Shown here one piece after another: positions 16,667 through 23,954 of a stretch of 36,973 bases of DNA; position 1 is the first letter of the stretch; each line of letters opens with the position of its first letter. Both the position numbers and the translations under genes were made by a program. The stretch lies in assembly GCF_000732615.1 (NCBI RefSeq), contig NZ_JPGL01000082.1:1-36973 (forward strand), in the 5' to 3' direction. Source of the DNA: Burkholderia paludis (lineage in GTDB: Bacteria > Pseudomonadota > Gammaproteobacteria > Burkholderiales > Burkholderiaceae). Under the pieces are notes generated by a model that made no database searches, was not told the origin of the DNA, and saw only the letters and a list, made by a program, of their open reading frames with translations.

Positions 16667-17962
16667 CTATCGACGCCTGAAAAAAGCGGTGAGCATGTCG
16701 TCGTCCGGCGCCGCACGCGGCGATGTCTGCCGCTTGCCGGATCGTCCGCGCGGCTGCGGGCGACCCGGCCCGGCGTCGTTGCCTTCGGGGCGCGCACCCG
16801 TATAGACCGCGCGCGGCCTGATGAGATCGGCCTGCTCGCGCTGCTCCAGCCCGTGCGCGATCCAGCCGATCGAGCGGCCCAGTGCGAACAGGCCGAACGC
16901 GGCGCCGACGGGAAGGCGCAAGTGCCGACGCAACGCCGCCAGCGCGAGATCCACTGACGGCTTCTGGCCGACCAGCGCGCTTCCGGCATCGATCATCCGT
17001 TTCCACTGAGGATGACGCGGCAGCATGCGCGACAACAGGTACGTCGCGCGCACGTCGCCGTCGGGGTAGAGCGAATGTCCGAAGCCCGGCAAGCCGTCCC
17101 CCCTGGCGAGCCGCTCGCGCATTTTCTGTTCGATATCCTTACTGCCGAGTTCGTCCCACAGCGCTTCGACGCGCGCGGTGGTGGCGCCGTGCCGCTCGCC
17201 CGACAGGCCGGCGAGGCCGCCGACCACGACGGCCCGCACGCTGGCGTTCGTCGAGGCGATGCATCGGCCCGTGAAGCTCGATGCGTTCAGTTCGTGGTCC
17301 GCGCACAGCACGAGCGCCATCCTGATCAGCTCGGCGCCCGCGGGCCCCACGCCCCAGGCCCGCGCGCATTGCACATGGATGGGCGCCGTATCGATCCGGG
17401 TGCGCAGCAGGCATGCGGCGAGGATGCGGACCAGGTCGCCGCAGCCCTGCGCCTGGCGATCGGCCGCCTGTTGCCAGATCGCCGTGGGCGCGTCCTCGCT
17501 TGCGACCGCGAAGAGCGGCAGCAGCGCCTGTTCGGCGCGCTGGCCGGCGTAGTGCCGGAACAGCGTGCGTAGCACCGCGGGCGTAGCGGGCACGCGACGG
17601 CCGAACGCGGCGCCTTCGTCGCAGCGCCACAGCAGCGCGGCCACTTCCTCGAGGCTCGCCCGGGCCGCGAGATCGAGCGCATCCACCCCGCGATAGAACA
17701 GCCGGCCGCCGTCGATCAGCGTGATGCCCGATTCGAGCACGGGAGCGCCCCAGTGCAGCGCGGCCTTCGCGACTTCCTTCGGCTTGCGGCCCCGTGCGCG
17801 CTGGCCCGCGAGCCGGTCGACGTCGGCCGCGAGGTAGCGGCTTTCGCGCTGGCTGCCGCCGGGTTCCGCACGCAGCAGGCCGCGGCTGACATACGCATAA
17901 AGGGTTTGCCGCGAGACGCCGAGCCGGGCGGCGGCTTCGGTCGAATTCAGGTAGTTCGACAT
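16667..17962 (-). CDS. Citrate synthase-family protein with N-terminal HTH
   Basis: A 431-residue fusion. Residues 1-50 (STEAAARLGVSRQTLYAYVSRGLL, then a wing-like SRYLAADVDRL) form a MerR/excisionase-type winged helix-turn-helix. From about residue 65 the protein is a citrate synthase homologue with all three catalytic residues in place: His223 in DHELNAS, His258 in GERHGAT and Asp303 in DGDVRA. GFGHSLY and a C-terminal GWIAHGLEQ...LIRP...YTG are also typical. It may condense acetyl- or propionyl-CoA with an oxoacid, sense such a ligand to control transcription, or do both. Residues 400-431 are a low-complexity tail. The ATG at 17962 lacks a good Shine-Dalgarno but fits the HTH start. It is divergent from a CoA-transferase gene across a palindrome-rich region. 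Confidence 0.9.
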   Translation of the reverse strand: MSNYLNSTEAAARLGVSRQTLYAYVSRGLLRAEPGGSQRESRYLAADVDRLAGQRARGRKPKEVAKAALHWGAPVLESGITLIDGGRLFYRGVDALDLAARASLEEVAALLWRCDEGAAFGRRVPATPAVLRTLFRHYAGQRAEQALLPLFAVASEDAPTAIWQQAADRQAQGCGDLVRILAACLLRTRIDTAPIHVQCARAWGVGPAGAELIRMALVLCADHELNASSFTGRCIASTNASVRAVVVGGLAGLSGERHGATTARVEALWDELGSKDIEQKMRERLARGDGLPGFGHSLYPDGDVRATYLLSRMLPRHPQWKRMIDAGSALVGQKPSVDLALAALRRHLRLPVGAAFGLFALGRSIGWIAHGLEQREQADLIRPRAVYTGARPEGNDAGPGRPQPRGRSGKRQTSPRAAPDDDMLTAFFRRR

Positions 17963-17988
17963 CGTGCGCGGAGGGAGTCGTTCGACAG

Positions 17989-18037
17989 GTTGATCAGGAT
18001 AATCAACGTTGACAATAAAGGCGAGCGAGACGATCTT
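17989..18037. promoter_or_regulatory. Divergent operator/promoter of the citrate synthase-CoA-transferase pair
   Basis: GTTGAT (17989-17994) and ATCAAC (18002-18007) form an inverted repeat with a 7-base spacer. It overlaps a perfect 10-base palindrome TCAACGTTGA (18003-18012), giving three or four spaced copies of one half-site. The perfect -35 box TTGACA (18009-18014) overlaps the array, with a weak -10 GATCTT (18032-18037) at 17-base spacing, directed at the CoA-transferase gene. A dimer bound here would block that promoter; the HTH-citrate synthase is the obvious candidate. Confidence 0.55.
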
Positions 18038-18065
18038 TGCCGCACCTAATTCGTGCGAGGCAAAC

Positions 18066-19499
18066 ATGTCGGTCGATCGATTGTCGCGGGAGCCGGCCAC
18101 GGCCGGTGAAGATCGGGTGGCGCGCCATCTGCGGGATTTCTGGCTGGCGGCGGGCGGGCCCGAGGCGTACCTCGACGCATGCGGTTTCAGCGGATCGGGA
18201 GAGCTGATCTCCGCGTTTCACGTCACCGACCTGGCCGCCGCGGCGATCGGTGCGGCGGGAACGGCGGTGGCCGAATTGCTGCATGCGTCGTCCGGAACGT
18301 TGCCGGCGGTTCGGGTCGACCGGCGCATGGCGTCGCTGTGGTTCGGCACGTCGCTGCGGCCGCAGGGCTGGACGATGCCGCCTCTATGGGATCCGGTGGC
18401 CGGCAACTATCGGGCGCGCGATCGCTGGATCAGGCTGCACACCAATGCGCCGCATCACCGGCTGGCCGCGTTGTCCGTGCTGGACTGCGCCGCCGACGCG
18501 CAATCGGTCGCGCAAGCGGTGAGCCGCTGGGACGCCGGTGCGCTCGAAACGGCGATCGTCGAACGCGGCGGGTGTGCCGCCGCGATGTACTCGGCGCAGG
18601 AATGGGCCGGGCATCCGCAGGGCAAGGCGGTCGCCACCGAACCGCTGCTGCACGTCCATGCCGCGACCGACGGCGTCGCGCATGCGTGGCGGCCGGCGGG
18701 GGACCGGCCGTTGCGCGGCATTCGCGTGCTCGATCTGACGCGCATTCTCGCCGGCCCCGTGGCGACGCGATTTCTCGCGGGCCTGGGCGCCGACGTGCTG
18801 CGCATCGATCCGTACGGCTGGGAGGAGCCGGGCGTCGTGCCCGAAGTCGTCCTCGGCAAGCGGTGCGCGCGGCTGAACCTGAAGGAGGCCGGGGATCTCG
18901 ATACGCTCAGGCAGTTGCTGCGCGACGCGGATATCGTCGTCCACGGTTACCGGGCGGATGCGCTGGCGCGCCTCGGTCTCGACGCCGCGCAACGGCGCGC
19001 GCTGAATCCCGCGCTGATCGACGTGTCGCTCGACGCGTACGGCTGGACCGGCGCGTGGCGTTGCCGGCGCGGCTTCGACACCCTCATTCAAATGAGCACG
19101 GGGATCGCCGAGGCGGGCATGCGCGCCGCGGGGCGTGACGAACCGCTGAACCTGCCCGTCCAGGCCGTCGATCATGCGACGGGCTACCTGATGGCGACGG
19201 CCGCCATTCGCGGGCTGACGACGCGCATGCGGGAAGGCGTCGGCACCGAAGTCCGCGCGTCGCTGGCGCGCACGGCGGCCGTGCTGGAACGGCGGTCGTC
19301 GCCCATCGGCGAAGTGGTCGCGCTGGCGGCCGAAGGCCCGCAGGATCGCGCGGAGCCTGTCGAGCCGACGTCGTGGGGGCCCGCGACCCGGCTGCATTCT
19401 CCCGTGCGGATCGATGGCGCGCCGCTGCGTTGGTTCCATTCGGCCCGCGCACTGGGCGCATTCGAACCCGAGTGGTTGCCGTCGAACGAGCGGCTTTGA
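18066..19499 (+). CDS. Class III CoA-transferase (CaiB/BaiF family), extended form
   Basis: A 477-residue family III CoA-transferase, which moves CoA between carboxylic acids. The hallmark N-terminal motif, LRGIRVLDLTRILAGPVATR, appears only at residue 216, and the likely catalytic aspartate is Asp369 in PVQAVDHATGY. The preceding 215 residues contain a stretch (RDRWIRLHTN around 118-127, then CAAAMYSAQEW around 170-180) that resembles the C-terminal half of ordinary CaiB proteins. The molecule therefore looks like a rearranged or one-and-a-half-copy form of the usual 400-residue enzyme. ATG at 18066 follows GCGAGG. The truncated dehydrogenase starts ten bases after its stop. It is divergent from the citrate synthase fusion, suggesting shared acyl-CoA metabolism and control. 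Confidence 0.9.
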   Translation: MSVDRLSREPATAGEDRVARHLRDFWLAAGGPEAYLDACGFSGSGELISAFHVTDLAAAAIGAAGTAVAELLHASSGTLPAVRVDRRMASLWFGTSLRPQGWTMPPLWDPVAGNYRARDRWIRLHTNAPHHRLAALSVLDCAADAQSVAQAVSRWDAGALETAIVERGGCAAAMYSAQEWAGHPQGKAVATEPLLHVHAATDGVAHAWRPAGDRPLRGIRVLDLTRILAGPVATRFLAGLGADVLRIDPYGWEEPGVVPEVVLGKRCARLNLKEAGDLDTLRQLLRDADIVVHGYRADALARLGLDAAQRRALNPALIDVSLDAYGWTGAWRCRRGFDTLIQMSTGIAEAGMRAAGRDEPLNLPVQAVDHATGYLMATAAIRGLTTRMREGVGTEVRASLARTAAVLERRSSPIGEVVALAAEGPQDRAEPVEPTSWGPATRLHSPVRIDGAPLRWFHSARALGAFEPEWLPSNERL

Positions 19500-19508
19500 G
19501 GAGGCGCG

Positions 19509-19775
19509 ATGAATCAGGTGGTGGTGGTGAGTGGCGGCGGGACCGGAATCGGCCTGGCCACGGCAACGTATTTCGCCCGGCGCCAGGCGCAGGTCGTCAT
19601 CGTCGGACGGCGCGCGGACGCGCAGCGCGACGCGAAGAAGGCCGAGGCGATGAACGGCCGGGCGGCCACGCCCGCCGATATCGCCGACACCATAGGCTGG
19701 CTGGCGTCGCCCGCCGCGCGGCACGTGACCGCGCAGATCGTTCAGGTCAATGGCGGTGCGGAGCGGGGGCGTTAG
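19509..19775 (+). pseudogene. Short-chain dehydrogenase with in-frame internal deletion
   Basis: The 88-residue product joins the N-terminal cofactor-binding unit of an SDR (VVVVSGGGTGIGLATATYFARR, then VVIVGRRAD up to about residue 42) directly to a C-terminal SDR end (TPADIADTIGWLASP, then TAQIVQVNGG). The middle of about 150 residues, which should carry NNAG, the catalytic Ser and YxxxK, is missing. The frame is preserved through the junction at about 19635-19655. The start has a strong GGAGG site overlapping the end of the CoA-transferase gene, so it was built as the second gene of that operon. It cannot be a functional dehydrogenase. It is either a decayed gene or, less likely, a retained small protein. 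Confidence 0.8.
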
Positions 19776-19832
19776 CGGCGGCGCGAGGGCTGCGCGCCGC
19801 GCGTTCCGCGAATGTGTGGCGCGTGCGGGAAA

Positions 19833-19859
19833 AGCCGGCGGGCAGGACGCTCGCCGGCT
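19833..19859 (-). terminator. Intrinsic terminator of the sulfonate-binding protein gene
   Basis: AGCCGGCG (19833-19840) and CGCCGGCT (19852-19859) form an 8-pair stem with an 11-base loop. Read on the minus strand, the stem is followed by TTTTCC and lies 28 bases after the stop codon at 19887. This is the arrangement of a Rho-independent terminator with a short U-tract. Confidence 0.6.
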
Positions 19860-19886
19860 CCGTCCGGAGCAGGTGCGCGCCGCGCG

Positions 19887-20867
19887 TTACTTGGCCGCCA
19901 GCGCCGAAGCCACGCGCTTGTCGCTCCACGCGTTGTCCGCCACGTTCAGCTTCTGCGGAATCAGCTTCGCGGCATGGAACGCATCGGCGACACCCTGCTG
20001 GACCGCGACGATCTTCTCGTCGATGGGCACCGCGCCGAACGGCACGCGCTTGATCCAGGCCTCGACGAGCGGCAGCGGCAGGCCGACCTTCGGTGCGATC
20101 AGCGCGGCGGTTTCGGCCGGATGCCCGTTCACCCACAGGCCCGTTTCGCGGGCCTGCTTCAGGATCGCGCCGACCAGGTCGGCGTGCTGTTCCGCGAAAT
20201 CCCGGGTCGCCTCGTAGAAATTGTTCGCGGGCGTGAGGCCCGTGTAGTCGGACAGCGTGCGGATCTTCAGCGAGCTTTGCGCGGCTGCGTAGTACGGATC
20301 CCAGACGGCCCACGCGTCGACGTTGCCGCTCTCGAACGCGGCGCGCGCGTCGGCGGGCGGCAGGTACACGGGGCGGATCTCGTCGTAGCGCACGCCGGCC
20401 TTCTTCAGCGCTTCGAGCAGCAGGTAGTTCGCGCTGGAACCCTTCTGCAGCGCGACCTTCTTGCCGCGCAGGTCGGCGAGCGAGCGGACCGGCGAATCGG
20501 CCTTCACGAACACCGCTTCGTTGTGCGGCGCCGGCGGTTCCGCGCCGACGTACACGAAGCGCACGCCGGCCGCCTGCGCGAACACCGGCGGCGGCGCGCC
20601 CGTATAACCGAAGTCGATGCTGTTCGCGTTCAGCGCTTCGAGCAGTTGCGGGCCGGCCGGGAATTCGAACCACTGCACGTTGTAGCCGAGCGGCTTGAGC
20701 CGCGCCTCGAGCGAACCCTGCGCCCTGACGATCGACAGCAGGCCGGCCTTCTGATAGCCGATACGCACGACCTTGTCGGCGGCGCCTTGCGCGAAGGCCG
20801 ACGTTGCGGCAAGCGCAACAAGCGTGACGGCGGCGGTGCGGGTGATCCAGCGGGTGAAACGAGTCAT
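19887..20867 (-). CDS. Aliphatic sulfonate-type ABC transporter substrate-binding protein
   Basis: A 326-residue periplasmic protein of the SsuA/TauA/NrtA group. A signal peptide covers residues 1-26 (basic MTRFTRWITR, hydrophobic core, AFA cleavage site). The mature protein has VVRIGYQKAG, the hinge segment IDFGYTGAPPPVFAQAAG and the DAWAVWDPYYAAA motif characteristic of SsuA-like proteins. It would capture alkanesulfonates, or a related organosulfur or small anionic ligand, for an ABC importer. ATG at 20867 follows GGAG at good spacing. The gene is an orphan: no permease or ATPase is adjacent, and downstream is a terminator. Partner subunits must be encoded elsewhere, perhaps the main ssu operon. 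Confidence 0.92.
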   Translation of the reverse strand: MTRFTRWITRTAAVTLVALAATSAFAQGAADKVVRIGYQKAGLLSIVRAQGSLEARLKPLGYNVQWFEFPAGPQLLEALNANSIDFGYTGAPPPVFAQAAGVRFVYVGAEPPAPHNEAVFVKADSPVRSLADLRGKKVALQKGSSANYLLLEALKKAGVRYDEIRPVYLPPADARAAFESGNVDAWAVWDPYYAAAQSSLKIRTLSDYTGLTPANNFYEATRDFAEQHADLVGAILKQARETGLWVNGHPAETAALIAPKVGLPLPLVEAWIKRVPFGAVPIDEKIVAVQQGVADAFHAAKLIPQKLNVADNAWSDKRVASALAAK

Positions 20868-20991
20868 CGATCGAACTCCATGCGAAACGTCTTCGGGCGA
20901 GCGGCCGGTGCCGCTCGGTTGGAAGAATCGTCGCACGGACGATCGCGCCCGCAAACGAAGCATTGCCGATATGAATATGACGGCGGCGGCC

Positions 20992-21840
20992 CTACGCTTT
21001 GTCGCCGTCGCCTTGCGGCCCTGACGAATCGCCCGGGCCCGACTGCCGCGCGGCCTCGTCGCTGAGCTTCCTGTCGAGGATCGTCGCGACGCGGCCGCCG
21101 AGATAGGCGCTCGCCGCGGTTTCGAGCGCGCGGTTCGTCTCGCCTTCGACGAACACGGCCGCGAGCGGGCGCAGGCGCCAGATCGCGTCGACCAGCTCGG
21201 GCACGTCGGTGGCGGGCGGCAGCGTATCGGCGTCGTAGCGGTCGAGCCGCTTCACGACGAGATCCACCAGCAGCCGCGCGATCGCGTCGAAGTGCGGCCG
21301 GGCGAGGCTGATCACGTCGAGCAGCTCGCGCGGCGGGATGCCTTCCTTCGTCATCGCGGCCGCCGCCTCGAGCAGCGCGGGGCTCTTCGCGACGAACGAC
21401 AGGCCGCGCCGCTCGAGCAGCCCGAGCTCGGTCACGCGCGACAGCTGGGTGGTCGCCTGCGGGCCGAACATCTGCGCGAGCGCGGCGATCGAATAGGTTT
21501 TCGGCAGTTCGTGCGACCAGCGGCCGCCGATCGCGTTCTCGAGGCCGAGGATCGAGCGCAGGTCGTGGCCTTCGTCGATCGCCTTGATCAGGTCCTGGAT
21601 GTTCGACAGCGTATAGCCGCGCGCGAGCAGGTGGTTGATCAGCTTCAGGCGCGCGACGTGCGTGTCGTCGTAGATGCCGACGCGGCCGCGCTTCTCCGGC
21701 GGCGCGAGCAGCCCGCGATCCTGGTAGGCGCGGACGTTGCGCACGGTCGTGTCGGACACGCGCGCCAGCTCGTCGACCGTGTACTCGTTGCGGGCGTCCG
21801 GCGCTGCCTCGTCGGGGGTGGAAGGAGTCTGTTTTGACAT
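20992..21840 (-). CDS. MerR-family transcriptional regulator
   Basis: A 282-residue regulator. Residues 18-85 form the MerR winged helix: YTVDELARVSDTTVRNVRAYQDRGLL, a Gly/Arg-rich wing with GRVGIYDDTHVARL, and RGYTLSNIQDLI. The rest is a longer helical effector or dimerisation region of about 190 residues without the metal-binding cysteines of MerR/CueR types, so an organic ligand is more likely. It starts nine bases after the GNAT acetyltransferase gene stop on the same strand. A TAGAAT hexamer overlaps that stop, so a promoter giving a very short leader is possible. It is followed 124 bases on by the sulfonate-binding protein gene, which it might control, though no MerR-type spacer promoter was recognised. 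Confidence 0.88.
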   Translation of the reverse strand: MSKQTPSTPDEAAPDARNEYTVDELARVSDTTVRNVRAYQDRGLLAPPEKRGRVGIYDDTHVARLKLINHLLARGYTLSNIQDLIKAIDEGHDLRSILGLENAIGGRWSHELPKTYSIAALAQMFGPQATTQLSRVTELGLLERRGLSFVAKSPALLEAAAAMTKEGIPPRELLDVISLARPHFDAIARLLVDLVVKRLDRYDADTLPPATDVPELVDAIWRLRPLAAVFVEGETNRALETAASAYLGGRVATILDRKLSDEAARQSGPGDSSGPQGDGDKA

Positions 21841-21849
21841 GCGCCCATT

Positions 21850-22413
21850 CTAGCGCGACGCGGCAGGCTCGGGCGAGACGGGGGGCGTGCGCGCGCCGTC
21901 GCCGAGCGGGCGCTGCAGCAGCGCCGTGTCGATCCAGCGGCCGTGCTTGAAACCGGCCGCCTTCAGCATGCCGGCCGGCTCGAAGCCGAACGCGCGGTGC
22001 AGCGACGTCGAGCCGCCGGCGCCGCCGTCGGCGATCACCGCGATCATTTGCCGCCACGGGCCGGCCTCGCAGCGCTCGATCAGCGCCGCGAGCAGCGCAC
22101 GGCCGATCCCGCGCCCGCGTTGCGCGTCGTCGATGTAGATCGAATCCTCGATCGTGAAGCGATACGCGCTGCGCGTGCGGTACGGCGTCGCATACGCGTA
22201 GCCGGCCACGCGGCCGTCGCATTCGGCGACGAGGTACGGCAGCCCGTGGCGCAGCACCGCGTCGCGGCGTGCGCGCAATTCGGCGACGTCGGGCGGCGTT
22301 TCCTCGAAGGAGGCGACGCTGTGGCGCACGTGGTGCGCATAGATCGCGTGGATCGCGGCGAGGTCGGCGTCGGTCGCGTCGCGAACGACGCAGGCGGCTG
22401 GCGGGGCGGACAT
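21850..22413 (-). CDS. GNAT-family N-acetyltransferase (PAT-like)
   Basis: A 187-residue acetyl-CoA-dependent N-acetyltransferase. The N-terminal pattern VRDATDADLAAIHAIYAHHV, the central SFEETPPDVAEL and YLVAECDGRVAGYAYATPYR, and the acetyl-CoA pyrophosphate loop QRGRGIGRALL match the phosphinothricin/methionine sulfoximine acetyltransferase branch (COG1247). Such enzymes acetylate the amino group of glutamine-analogue toxins or small amines. Start at the ATG at 22413, with little Shine-Dalgarno; this is where family N-termini begin. It is the gene before the MerR regulator and may be co-transcribed with it. Confidence 0.92.
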   Translation of the reverse strand: MSAPPAACVVRDATDADLAAIHAIYAHHVRHSVASFEETPPDVAELRARRDAVLRHGLPYLVAECDGRVAGYAYATPYRTRSAYRFTIEDSIYIDDAQRGRGIGRALLAALIERCEAGPWRQMIAVIADGGAGGSTSLHRAFGFEPAGMLKAAGFKHGRWIDTALLQRPLGDGARTPPVSPEPAASR

Positions 22414-22508
22414 GATGGCGAAGCGACAGGGCGGGGATGCGGGCAAGTCGCTACTATGCGGGCGATTGCCGGTCGCGTAAAGCGGACGTGCGCCCGGCGC
22501 GGCCGCGC

Positions 22509-23528
22509 TCAGTTCGGCGGCCGCTTCTTCTGCGTGTCGCGCGGCAGCTCGTTGAAACGGGCGAAGTAGTAGCCGGAGAAGCGGCCGAGGTGCCCGAAGC
22601 CGAACGTGAGCGCGGTATCGGTGATGCTGGTCGACGGGTCGGTCAGCAATTGCACGCGCGCGGCGTCGAGCCGGATGTTGCGCAGCAGCTCCATCGGCGT
22701 CGCGCCGTGGTAGCGCCGGCACAGGACGTTCAGCGTGCGCTGGCCGACGCCGGCCGCGCGGGCGAGATCCTCGAGCGAAATCGGCGCGCAGAGCCGCGCG
22801 TGGATGAACTCGTGCAACGCATCCATCTGCCGGATGCCGCCGCGCGATCCGGCTCTCGTCGCGACGTCGCGCGCCTGGGGTGCCGGGCCGGCATGCGCGG
22901 CGGCGGGCGGTGTGGGGCAATGCGCGAGCAGGAACAGCGCGAGGCTGCGTTCGAAGTGGTCGCGCCATTCGGCCCGGATGCCGCCGTCGTCGGCGACGGC
23001 GAGCACGTTGAGCAGCGACTGGGCGATCAGATCCCATTGCGACGCGAGCGCGGCCGGCAACAGGAAACCCGGTGCGAGGCCGGGCGCCGCGTCGCCGGGC
23101 GGGCGGCCCGCCACCGCCCGCAGCAGCGCATCGGGCACCTTGACGATCAGTTGCCGGGTGCCGGGCCGCCAGCGCAGGCGCACGCGCGCCCGCGGCGCGA
23201 GCACGGCGGTGCGTCCGCCGGACACGTCCATCACGTGCCCGTCGCATTCGATCTCGGCGCCGCCCGCCAGCGACGTATGGACCAGCGAAAAGCCGTCGAA
23301 CGGGCGCGGGGCGACCTCGACCTCGGCGCCGTACTGCAGCGCGTAGACGCTCAGGTGGTTCAGTTGCCCCTTGAACAGCGCCGCGTCCGGCACGCCCGGC
23401 TTCCAGCGCAGCGCATGCTCGGCCAGCTCCACGGAGACCTGCTCGTGCGCATCCATGCGCAATCCGGATCGGAACACGCAATTCCGATAGAGCGCGGACA
23501 GCACTTCCGCATTCGGGGTGAGGGGCAT
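22509..23528 (-). CDS. AraC-family transcriptional regulator
   Basis: A 339-residue activator-type protein. The N-terminal 200 residues resemble the AraC_binding_2 ligand domain, with a cupin-like run around VHTSLAGGAEIECDG. The C-terminal 105 residues hold the double HTH: ISLEDLARAAGVGQRTLNVLCRRYHG, then TPMELLRNIRLDAARVQL, and the second motif ITDTALTFGFGHLGRFSGYYFARFNELP. ATG at 23528 follows GGAG. It is divergent from an aromatic-acid-type transporter gene across 426 bases, the usual layout for a regulator and its catabolic or uptake target. The inducer is unknown; many relatives sense aromatic acids or amino acids. Confidence 0.93.
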   Translation of the reverse strand: MPLTPNAEVLSALYRNCVFRSGLRMDAHEQVSVELAEHALRWKPGVPDAALFKGQLNHLSVYALQYGAEVEVAPRPFDGFSLVHTSLAGGAEIECDGHVMDVSGGRTAVLAPRARVRLRWRPGTRQLIVKVPDALLRAVAGRPPGDAAPGLAPGFLLPAALASQWDLIAQSLLNVLAVADDGGIRAEWRDHFERSLALFLLAHCPTPPAAAHAGPAPQARDVATRAGSRGGIRQMDALHEFIHARLCAPISLEDLARAAGVGQRTLNVLCRRYHGATPMELLRNIRLDAARVQLLTDPSTSITDTALTFGFGHLGRFSGYYFARFNELPRDTQKKRPPN

Positions 23529-23954
23529 GGGGCGTCTCCAGTGCGGCGGTTTTCGTACGGCGCATCCGGCTGGCTGCGGATGCGCGTCGTGCCACATCGG
23601 TTTCTATGGGGTACCGAATATCCTGAACGGATGATATTGATCTTCGCCGGGCTTGTCCAAGGTCGCGCAAGAATCGGATAAACGCGGTCCGGCCGGGGAA
23701 GGATCCGGATAGCGCACCGCGCGCGGCGCCGGAAAAAACGGACTGAAATCGCGTGCCGCGCGCAAATACCGGATAGTGACGCGCATTGTGGCTTTCTACA
23801 CTGCGCCGGCATCCGGACGGAAAGCGGTGCATCTCGCGAAGGCAGTATTTCGGACAACTTCCAAATTGACCGGCCGGTCGATCGTACTGTCTCGAACGCG
23901 CGCGATGCGGCGGCTGCCGCCGGCCCCGAGTCTCCTCTGAAACAAGGAAGGTCC
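23529..23954. promoter_or_regulatory. Divergent control region between AraC regulator and MFS transporter
   Basis: The 426-base region has no gene but several symmetric elements. AATATC (23617-23622) and GATATT (23633-23638) form an inverted repeat with a 10-base spacer in a locally AT-rich patch. GACCGGCCGGTC (23868-23879) is a perfect 12-base palindrome about 75 bases before the transporter start. CCGGATAG occurs twice in direct orientation, near 23707 and 23769, as AraC-type sites often do. Which element the adjacent regulator binds cannot be told from sequence alone. Confidence 0.45.
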
